The notes below the pieces were generated by a model, which saw nothing but the letters and a program-made list of their open reading frames with translations, had not been told where the DNA came from and did no database searches. A DNA stretch of 64,000 bases from Nipponacmea schrenckii (Eukaryota > Mollusca > Gastropoda > Lottiidae): the NCBI GenBank assembly GCA_030562195.1, contig CM060203.1, positions 5,098,208-5,162,207 on the forward strand, read 5' to 3'. Shown piece by piece: positions 13,001 through 24,700 of the stretch (positions are counted from its first letter, which is position 1; each line of letters opens with the position of its first letter). A program made the position numbers and the translations under genes.

Positions 13001-14685
13001 AGGGCCAAAAATTTTCCTTGAGCAATACTTACCATCATCTCTTGTGTCAGTATATAAATCACGTTTTTCAGCTTTACGTCCAATAGCTAAGTCATGAGAA
13101 AATTTACACTTGTCTCCTTTAGTACATTGGCCTTGTCGAAAAAACTGACATAGCACAGACTTGGGATCAGTACCTAGAATATAACACAAAGTTTTATAGC
13201 AGGTTGTTGTGAAACTACAATCTAACAGCTTCTCAGAGCTTTTTAAATTTCAAATTCATGTCAATTTATCTTTATGCCATGGCATCTCAATGGCTATCAA
13301 CTGCATATTTTGTATCTTAAAGTTTCAGTAAATATGACCTTGCCTCCCATCAGGAGAAATAACATTATCTACTATAAATTTAATGGCTGAACTTGTTCAT
13401 ATATAATGGATTAATGATATATTTGTTTTGTCTTGAAAACCTACTTACCTTTGCTGACATTTTGTTTTACAGGTTTAAATAATGCATTAAGTTCTTCTAA
13501 TTCTTTTTCTTTCTGTAGTTTCTTATTTTTCTTATCAGTTTCAGCATTTAACTGAAATAGTTTTATTTTGCATTATATTTGAAATATGATAAAATGCATC
13601 TATCAGACAGAGAAAGCAATTGTTTAAAAAAAAAAACAGTCGGCCTACTGGTGCTGTAATGAAGCAAATAACCCATAATAGAATGAGGTTAATGGATGCT
13701 AATTTTCGAAAAAAAATATTGCCTAGACTCCAATCAAGTTTAATGTTCTGTGCCATACCTTCGATGCTTTAACATTGCCGTGTTGAACCTGCTTCTTCAC
13801 AGTCTCAACATACTTCTGTTGTTTTGCACCTTTCTTATTTTTCAGACCAAAAGTCTTGTCCTGCAAAACACAAACAATTGAACATTAAATTGAATCTATC
13901 TTGTTATGGTTTCTCAGCCATTTATGAATAGGAAATTTTATAATAAAAGTAGAAAAAATATGCATAAACACTGAGGAAGATTAAAACATTTCCATTAATG
14001 CTCCAGAACATGATAAATATTAGAGAAGGCATATGGTAGTACACAGTCTTAGAAGCAACACAAGATTTTCATTCCCTCAAACATGGCTAATAACAGTATA
14101 ATAATTATAATTATATTGTTTCCATTAATGGGCATACCTGATGTCATAACTATACTTTAAAATCCCTTAATACATTATAATACATCCATAAATTACAAAA
14201 ATTCTTATTTTAAGCAAAATTTGATCACATTGAAATGAACATGAGTATGAATACCATATCCAACCCTCCATTCCATAGAGCTTTATTGCCATTGAAAAAA
14301 GACAAAAAAACTTTCAATCCTAAGGCAGTAGGCTACCTAAGTGTGGACCACACAGGCTAACTTTTGTTTTTGGAAAATACAATTGAATTATTGAAATAGA
14401 AAATACAAGACATCACGTTGCCAGTATTGGAGTGCTTGGACTGATCATATTTGAGGAAGGCATTCTAATAGTAATGGAATTAAATGATTTTAGTACACAG
14501 TAACATTCCCATACTTATTACTGTCAGTGCCATACTGGACCACTTCGTGTTTGAATTTGTTGACATTTTTAGTGCCACAATGAAACTCTATACACAATCG
14601 AAGTATGCATTACCTCTATAACTTTTTCTTTTTTCTTTTGCTCTGTCTTTTTACTTGGTTGATTGGGTTGTTTCTTGGGCGGCAT
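10060..14685 (-). CDS. ZC3H15: ZC3H15 (DFRP1), CCCH zinc-finger DRG1 partner, 11 putative exons
   Basis: Exons in transcription order: 14685-14614, 13860-13759, 13551-13449, 13173-13033, 12652-12624 (doubtful), 12462-12280, 12038-11970, 11802-11725, 11365-11273, 10926-10818 and 10259-10060. All junctions are GT/AG and phases agree, giving 392 aa against about 426 in vertebrates. The N-terminus MPPKKQ and [16 protein letters not shown] are family hallmarks. The first CCCH finger reads [19 protein letters not shown] and the second [30 protein letters not shown] and an acidic tail ending LELEDD follow. In the known family, ZC3H15 stabilises the GTPase DRG1 and binds polysomes. The conserved segment between the two fingers (WDE..KKHGE in vertebrates) is not found: exon 4 ends at DTRDD and only a 29-base candidate microexon precedes ICKHF. 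Identity is secure; the exon in the middle is not. Confidence 0.92.
12868..12952 (+). mobile_element. tRNA-derived SINE fragment in a ZC3H15 intron
   Basis: The stretch from about 12890 ('gttcagtgagttggacgctt', 'gctcgctaacctgagggttc') resembles the A-box half of a tRNA-derived SINE. The B box is degraded ('gggttcagcaggg'). It sits exactly where a conserved ZC3H15 exon would be expected. Confidence 0.45.
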
Positions 14686-15780
14686 TTTAGATCCAAATTA
14701 TCTCTATGACCGATTTATTTCATATTTTTGTGAAATCACACGTTGTTTTGGCAAAATGTCTGATTTCTCACTTCCGGTAGCCACATTTTCGTATAAACTG
14801 TTAACAACTTACTGACACCTTTAGCCTTAATTAGTTTTAGAATTATGTTAAATGCATTGATTGTATGTTAAGTAAAAAGTTGTTGATGTGCACTTGATGT
14901 ATCACAAATAAATCCATTCATCTCAATTGCATTCATCAATTACAGACGATGATAAAATAAACGGTGGATATAATTTTCGAGCCCTGCCGACAGTGACGAC
15001 TGCACTACGTCGCCAATTCCAGTTTACTAATCGAAAGAAGCGAAGTAGTGGTTATGGTTTCACTTTTTTTTCTTAACTTAGGCTACCTGTTCTTGACTTG
15101 ATGTGTAATTTTCAGGTACAGGCCCTTAGCCAGCCTGCATACCCGTGAAGGGGGGGGGGGGGGAATTGCCCTTCTCAGGTAGGCCTACCCTCCCTACACC
15201 CTACCCTGGCTAAGAGTGGTCCAGTATATTTTTGTAAATGGCATCTAGTGATTCAGTAAAACATTATCAGAATTCTATTTACTTCTATTTAGCCTATGTA
15301 CTTGATCAAATTAGTTTTAAATTCTTTACAGAGTTTACTGATTGTTAGTAAGCAGCTAAAACTACCGTAGTTTATGTGTTGGGTTTCAAAGAAAAACGAT
15401 GTTAGATGAAACCTTCAGAATTTGTAGGAGATATATTTCTCCACAATTTGGGTGTTTTTTGGTCTTGAATCGGTCAAGTAGTTTAACTCTACCTAAACCT
15501 TTTTGAAAAAATACTGCACGTTTGTTTTAGTTCAAACTTTCATATAAGTTTAGGGGGCCATTTCACTAGATCAAGTTTTCATCTATCTCCAAAAACACTT
15601 GCATATAGTAATCACTAGCTATAATGCACATATTGCACCAAGTGAAACAACTTTTCTTCTGAATGCCACAAGAAACTCAATTTGTCATTTTCGTCCATTC
15701 TCTGATAAAACATACTGGCTTGTATACATACATATAACGAGACCAGAGCGCCAATAAAAACTAAAGTTTCTGATAATAAG
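14686..15780. other. ZC3H15 promoter side and MED24 3' flank
   Basis: Contains the 5' region of ZC3H15 (minus) and the downstream flank of MED24. A run of 13 or so G lies near 15151-15163. No gene is visible; the only structure I see is this homopolymer and GU-rich sequence (in the minus sense) just beyond the MED24 stop. Confidence 0.4.
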
Positions 15781-15786
15781 TTTATT
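15781..15786 (-). terminator. Candidate poly(A) signal overlapping the MED24 stop codon
   Basis: On the minus strand the stop TGA (15788-15786) runs straight into ATAAA, so AATAAA occupies 15786-15781. The next ~50 bases are T/G-rich, as expected of a downstream element. If used, the 3' UTR would be only a few tens of bases. Confidence 0.5.
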
Positions 15787-18700
15787 CATGAGCAGACTTT
15801 TAAATATGAATTATGACAAACAGCTTTAGCAGCTAGTTTACGACCTCCAAGAGTGGAAAGGTCACAGATATGAATGATTTGTTCATTTTGAAATATACCA
15901 GGCATTGTCTTCATTAACTGGGGGAGCTGAAATATACAGATAACATATTTAATACTTATTAAAACTAGAAGATGTTACTAGAGAGGTCAATAGCCATGTT
16001 TAAACAGTAACTTTTTGAAAGGAGGTGTCTCTTAAAAAGAAAATGACTGGTGTTCACTTGCTATAATTGTCTGTTGCAGTCCACCTAGCTGTAAATGGGT
16101 ATGGATAATCCGGGAAAGATCAATGCCAAGTAATTTAGCCAAGGATCAGCTGGTAAAAAAGATCCCTGTCATGGCAGACTTGAGAATCTTAGTTGTTACC
16201 CTTGTAAATTATAGTCGTCGCCACATTACAAAATAATTTCTAAGATGATAGAATGACTCTCACCATATTGGCTGGCATAAACTGTAAAATAAACCTATAA
16301 TATTGAGGTCCACATCGTAAAGTTTCCTCTATAAAGGATCGGATAAAACTGGTTCTAGTTGTGACACGTTGATCATGTATAATAGCATTCATTAATCGAA
16401 ATAAATTCACTGTAAGATAAAAACATTAAAGATGTTAATAGTGAGCAAAATTTGGTTTACTAGCTCATAAGGCTCAACTCATTTGTCTATATCATTTAAT
16501 GAAAATGAAACATCTAGTTTGAGTGTAAATCAAAATAAAATGTATGGCCTTGTAATCGATAACTAGTCCTTTTTAACATTTATAAATCATACATTTAGTG
16601 ATGTTTGTAACACTTCATGTTTAACTATGTGTAAAATAATAGGTTGTAAAAAATAAATACCAAGGGCTTTATTTAATGGTTCTTTTGTATCAAATGTTGG
16701 CATAGCCTCACCATCTTCCCTCACATTCAGGTCATCTAAAATATATAGCATACAAATATAGTATACCGGTATAACAAATATCATACCAGGTGTTAAAAAT
16801 ACAAAGCAAAGTACATAATATATGGACATTATAACTACAGATATACTTGTTTTAAATATGCAAGACAAATCAACAGAGCTTCATTTTCTATGATACTTAC
16901 CAAAAGAAAAATCTTCAGAATGTAAAGTTAGCTGAGGTTCACTTATTTTTCTCATTTTAGATGGTCTTGCTTCACTGTCATCAATATCCTAGAAATATAT
17001 TGAATATTATCATATTATATATTGAATATTATTACATTATATATTGAATATTATTACATTATATATTGAATATTATTACATTATATATTGAATATTATTA
17101 TATTATATATTGAATATTATTATATTATATATTGAATATTATTATATTATATATTGAATATTATTATATTATATATTGAATATTATTATATTATATATTG
17201 AATATTGTTATATTATATATTGAATATTGTTATATTATATATTGAATATTATTATATTATATATTGAATATTATTATATTATATATAGAATATTATTAAA
17301 TTATATATTGAATATTATTATAATATATATTGGATTTTATAATATTATATATTGAATATTATATTATATATTGAATATTATTATATTATATATTGAATAT
17401 TATCATATTATATATTGAATATTATTATATTATATATTGAATATTATTATATTATATATTGAATATTATTATATTATATATTGAATATTATTATATTATA
17501 TATTGAATATTATTATATCATATATTGAATATTATTTTATTATATATTGAATATTATTTTATTATATATTGAATATTTTTATATTACATATTGAATATTT
17601 TTATATTACATATTGAATATTATCATATTATATATTGAATATTATCATATTATATATTGAATATTATATATAATATATTGAATATTATAATATTATATAT
17701 TGAATATTATTATGTTATATATTGAATATTATTACATGTATATAATATATTGAATATTATTATATTATATATTGAATATTATTATATTATATATAGAATA
17801 TTATTATATTATATATTGAATATTATTATAATATATATTGAATATTATTATAATATATATTGAATATTATTATAATATATATTGAATATTATTATAATAT
17901 ATATTGAATATTATTATTGAATATTATTATATTATATATTGAATATTATTATATTATATATTGAATATTATTATATTATATATTGAATATTATTATATTA
18001 TATATTGAATATTATACTATATATTGAATATTATTATACTATATTTTGAATATTATTATATCATATTTTGAATATTATTATATATTGAATTTCAACACAT
18101 TCTGAATGAATAAAGTTCAGCTTGTAAAAGGGACTGGCACCTTAGTTTACATTTTCTTGTCTAATAGAGCTCAATGTCATTTAGTGTTTCAACATAATAC
18201 CAATACATGTGGTAGTTATTCCCATATTGTGAGAAGTAAATAATTTTACCTCTATATCAACTTCTATTCTAGATCTTTTTCTTCCAACACGTACATAGGG
18301 TTCTAGAATATATCAATACATAGCACACAAAAGTATAAAGTAGTATATATATTTTATTCAGTAGGTATTACAGCTCAATCAGAACTTTGAAAACTGACAT
18401 TTTATGAATGTGAGAAGAAACACCCAAAAACGGCAATGACAACTTTTTTTTAACTGTGCAGACACTGTGGACATAGTGTGAAGAAATGGAAAATAAAACA
18501 AGGCCCTGTGGCCTACAGGCTTTACACATAGAATACAAGTATTAAGAGAAATCTAATTAATTAATCCTTACCTTTCTGTCCTCCTCTGTTGACATTAGAG
18601 GCTGTGATACAGAGAACTGTTAATCTAGCCAGAGTATAGCCTCGAGGATCTATCATTAAATGGGTTCTATTAGATGAATGTAAGATGCTAGGCAGGGTCT

Positions 18701-21700
18701 TTATTAATAAACTTAATGTTAGGTGTTCTAAATCCATATGAAAAATAGCAAAAACTAGACTGACCGCAGTACACAGTTCATCTGTTTTATTAGATTCTAA
18801 CATATGCTGAAATAAACACATTCCATGATACAGAGAAAATACATTGCAAACATAACCAAATGTATTAAATGGTTGAAAGTTCAACTCCTGATGTTTTGTT
18901 GCCAGAGATTGATCAAATATGTGGTGTAAATTGTTATCCAGCAAAATCTTCTGGGATCATAGGTAAGCTTGTCAAAATCTTCTAAAACCTTTTTCAAATT
19001 TTTTGTCAAAGATTAAATAGATTTCAGACATGAAATACATGGAGTTTTACGTCCTACTCTTTTGCACCCTATTGACTAATGAAAACATGAAATGGCTATA
19101 AGGGACTGGATGAAACCGACTTCAAGGCTTCATTAAGCCATGTAATGACTATGTGTGATATTCAAGTCAGTTGTTATCATAACAAAATACTGATATTACT
19201 AACAGATTGATTAACACTTTTAAACTCATCTGATATGTATATGATCAAACTCATATAATAAACCAACTTACATTCACAATTTGGTCACAAAACCAATCAC
19301 AGCCACACAGATTTAAAACCTGTTCTAAAGTGTGCAGACTTTTTAAATTAACCCAGCCTTTACTAAAGATATTGTGCAGTGTTTGTTTGAATATGATAGC
19401 TGGAGGCTCATTGGCTGGAATATACTGTTTACTGATGTTACGGTACATGTGATTGGCTGGAAGAACCTCCTGAGATAGAAGTTCAATGACTGTTTTCATA
19501 AACTGATACCTTAAGGGAAAAAAAAAGAAAATATTTGCAAAAAATAAACCATGTTATTAATTGCATAATCAATCTAAGTTGAAATTACTGGCATTACTTT
19601 GAATCATGTTTAAACTAGGTTGAATTTACTTATATAACTTTGAATCATGTTTAAACTAGGTTGAATTTACTTATATAACTTTAACTCATGTTTAAACTAG
19701 GTTGAAATTACTACCCTGACATTGAATCATGTTCAAACTAGGTTGAAATTACTTATATAACTTTGAATCATGTTTAAACTACGTAGAAATTACTTATATA
19801 ACTTTAACTCATGTTTAAACTAGGTTGAAATTACTACCCTAACATTGAATCATGTTCAAACTAGGTTGAAATTACTTATATAACTTTGAATCATGTTTAA
19901 ACTAGGTAGAAATTACTTATATAACTTTAAATCACATTTAAGCTAGGTTTAAATTACTTATATAACCTTGAATCATGTTCAAACTAGGTAGAAATTACTA
20001 CTGATAAATCACATTTAAACTAGGTTGAAATTACTTATATAACTTTGAATCATAGGCATTTTCGTTGGGAAAAAATACTCCAAATTTATTTACCCGTATA
20101 TAGTGCGCACCCCCTCTTTGTTGGGCCCATTTTATGGCAAAAAACCTGCGCATTATACACAGAAAAAACATGGTATATAACTTTGAATCATGTTCAAACT
20201 AGGTAAAAATTACTCATATAACTTTGAATCATGTTCAAACTAGGTTGAAATTACTTATATTACTTTGAATCATGTTCAAACTAGGTTGAAATTACTTATA
20301 TAACTTTGAATCATGTTCAAACTAGGTTGAAATTACTTATAAATTTGAATCGTTTTCAAACTAGGTAGAAATTACTTATATAACTTTGAATCATGTTCAA
20401 ACTAGGTAAAAATTACTCATATAACTTTGAATCATGTTCAAACTAGGTTGAAATTACTTATATTACTTTGAATCATGTTCAAACTAGGTTGAAATTACTT
20501 ATATAAGTTTGAATCATGTTCAAACTAGGTTGAAATTACTTATAAATTTGAATCGTTTTCAAACTAGGTAGAAATTACTTATATAACTTTGAATCATGTT
20601 CAAACTAGGTAGAAATTACTTATATAACTTTAAATCATGTTTAAACTAGGTAGAAATTACTTATATAACTTTAAATCATGTTTAAACTAGGTTGAAATTA
20701 CTTATATAACTTTAAATCACATTTAAGCTAGGTTTAAATTACTTATATAACCTTGAATCATGTTCAAACTAGGTAGAAATTACTACCGATAAATCACATT
20801 TAAACTAGGTTGAAATTACTTATATAACTTTGAATCATAGTCAAACTAGGTTGAAATTACTAGCCTAACTTTGAATCAGGTCAAACTAGCTTGAAATTAC
20901 TTATATAACTTTGAATCACAACAAACATAGGTTGAAATTACTAGCCTAACTTTGAATCTTGTCATACTAGACTGAAATTACTTATATAACTTCAAATAAT
21001 GTTCAAACTAGGTTGAAATTACTGGCCAAACCTCAAATCTAGCATTACCTATCAAGGTAAATTCTTACCTATCATTGAGTTGAGTAGATTCTGTTTTATT
21101 AGTAATAGTAATTAACTGTTCTAACATAAACAATGGTTTAATACGACGGTCATAGTCAGCTGTATTTATATAGCAACATAACCAACAGCTAACAACTACC
21201 GGTAAACAACACATCCAACTTTTTACATTGTCTAGTACTGTCTGCAAAAAAGAGAAATATAGTGTGTGTGAAAATTGCTTGATTGCAGCTATATGTATTA
21301 CTTTAAAGAATCAATATATGACATCTGGTTTGTCTACAATTCTTAACAATTGTATCATGAAGTTATTGGTAATATATATATACTGTAAGGCTATAAATTA
21401 TTGCGAGATAGAAATTAATGGGTTAAATGCGACCTATCCGCGACCGCATTAATTTGTATCAGCATTTTTAAAAACATATTCCCGAGTGAATTTTATGGAG
21501 TTTAAATATGACTGACATTAGTGACATGTATTTAAATAGAGACAGGGCGGGATTAAGTAATTAGGTAATTATCTTTAAATTTGAAGCTGATTAGTAATCA
21601 ACGACATTAAAAGACAACAGATTTTTCACATTTGACTATTTAAAGATAAAATCTTGATCATTGTTCAGGTCTTCATTCATTAATCACTTTAGAATTTTAT

Positions 21701-24700
21701 GATATTAAAAAATGCGACACCTATCGCGGATCGCATTAATTTGTACTCGCATTTTATTCTCTATACCCCATGTCGCATTAATTTGTTGACGCATTAATTT
21801 CTAGCCTTACAGTACACTGAAATATTGTATATCTATTTTGTGATCAAGTACTTGAATGCAGGAACATAGATCTGTCCATTGAATTATCCATTTTATTGCA
21901 CCATGGGCTGAATTTTAAACCATGACCTTGTGTATTGGATCTTATTCTGACCCATATAAAATAACGAGTTTATTTTTTATATCATTTGCATGTAAAGAGT
22001 ACAGTTTTAAACATAAGTGAATGTAAATCATTCCCTGAATATTAAGATTGTCAATATTGCAGGCTAATCATTATTAGTTTAACATAGAGTTGGATGTAAA
22101 ATATTTATTCTTAAAAGTAACTCTGATAGATTTAAAAGACAAACATGCATTTCACCAAATAAGAGTAATTTAATATTGCTCTTAATTAGTTCTTAATCAA
22201 TCTACAGTCACCTACCTTCACCTGGTCAATATTTATTGCACCATGCTCCCACGCAAACAAAATTTCTTGTATAGCAAATGGTGTATTTAAACATACTTCA
22301 TGCCAACGTGTTAGACTGAAATAATAATAAAAACATTAAACAAATTAAATTCAAATACACAAGATAATATGTGTCCTGTTGTCACTGATGAGTCTCTGAT
22401 ACTGTGGATCTGAACCTAAATGTAATGTTGAAGTTTAAACTAATAATAAATATGATCCCATTTTTCAGACAGCACACTTTTATCTTGCATGAGAAGAATA
22501 TATTGATGAAGATAAAAAGTCAAATTCTATCATTTGCTTCACAGAAGACATGGATGTAATATATTATGTCTTAAATGTTTAATAAATAGCTAAAAAAGAA
22601 GCCATAATAACTGTCTGTAATGTCCTATTATTTATGACTTCTGACTTATGCCAAACAAGTGCAACAAGTCAAATCTCCTAGAGCTTTATCTCTTCAGCTA
22701 TGACAAATGTTCAAAGACTAAATACTGTATTTTCAAAGACCCGGATCTATACCCATCAATAGCACCAGTTTAATACATCATATATTTATTCATTTCATGA
22801 TATGTTACTCATACAACATTATACAATCAACTGACTTGGTTATATCTACGGCACAGATGACGCTTATCACTACACATGTCCACGCTTAACATATGAATAT
22901 TCATGACCTCATAATTACTATTAACACTTACCTAGTTCTCAGTTCTCCCGAAGTCAAAAATAACTTCATCAATGGTTCCACTTTATTTGGATCTAATGGA
23001 CTACAGTTTTCTATATTTTTATATTTACCATCCTCAGGAAACCATCTTTGTGCCCATTGAACAAAAAAGGTATCTGAGGTATGACTAGTAGTTAATGTCT
23101 GCAAAATAAAGAAAAAAATTTGTTCAACTTTATGAAATGCAAATAGACCTACTTGGTCATTATGCTACAGAACTCTAGACAATAATGTTTTACAACATGA
23201 CAAAATTTATTCCTAAACCTCAAGTCCATAATGTTGCACAATATGACAGTACTTACCTCTAGTCCATAATGTTGCACAATATGACAGTACTTACCTCTAT
23301 TCCATAATGTTGCACAACGTGACAGTACTTACCTCAAGTCCATAATGTTGCACAATATGACAGTACTTACCTCTAGTCCATAATGTTGCACCATATGACA
23401 GTACTTACCTCTAGACCTTAAAGTTGTTCAATATGACATTACTAACCTCTAGACTATAATGTTGCATGATATGACAGTACTTACCGCTAGACCTAAGTGT
23501 TGTTCAATATGACATTACTTACCTCTAGACTATAATGTTGTACAATATGACTGTACTTACCTCTAGACTATAATGTTGTACAATATGACAGTACTTACCT
23601 CTAGTCCATAATGTTGCACCATATGACAGTACTTACCTCTAGACCTTAGTGTTGTTCAATATGACATTACTTACCTCTAGACTATAATGTTGTACAATAT
23701 AACATCACTTACCTCTAGACTATAATGTTGTACAATATGACAATACTTACCTCTAAACCATAATGTTGTACAATATGACAATACTTACCTCTATTCCATA
23801 AAGTTGTACAATATGATTGTACTTACTTCTAGTCCATAAAGTTGTACAATATGACAATACTTACCTCTAGTCCATAAAGTTGTACAATATGACAATACTT
23901 ACCTCTAGTCCATAAAGTTGTACAAAATGACTGTACACACCTCTAGACTATAATGTTGTACAATATGACAATATTTACCTCTAGACCATAATGTTGTACA
24001 ATATGACACAACATTAAAAATGTAACATCAAATAGTGAAGCTCTGGTCTGTGAAGCTTTTCCACCTTCTCCTGTAGAATGACGGGCAAATTCATTTACTC
24101 TGAAACAAAATCAACATATATCATACAAATTGTATTATACGATATATATGGACTACCAAAACTGTTAGCAAGACTGCTCAGATACAAATCTGTGTGATAT
24201 ATATTACAATGGAAAAGTTGCTGTTTAGTGATTTACTAAATTTATGACAAGATCTTCAAACTTGTAGTTATATAATAGTTTATTTTCTGACATTTACTTC
24301 ATTTATTTCAAAAAAATAAGACATGGAAACTTCAAAAGTCAAACAAGAACATAACTAATGTATAACTTTGTTGTAAGGATAGATAGACTTTCCCAGAGTC
24401 TAACCAAAGTGAGAAAAGATCAGAGACCATACAAAATAAGAAATTAGTTTTCTTACTTGATTAATTTGATAGAAAAATTCTGTAGTTCCCCCATAGAAGC
24501 TGCTGCTGCTAATATAATCTCAAAACTCTTGCCAGACGTCATCTGACATAAAACACTTAACAATGGTTCCTGGCTCTTCTGATAGTCTGTATCTAATGTC
24601 TGAATATTTATACAATATTTATACAAAACATATATACAATTTATATACAATTTTTATACAATATTCATACAATATATATACAGTTTTTAATAGTTTATTT

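Noticed and set aside
12944..13032. Extension of ZC3H15 exon 4 beyond DTRDD
   Set aside because: GTAAG follows directly at 13032 and the continuing frame has no resemblance to the family.
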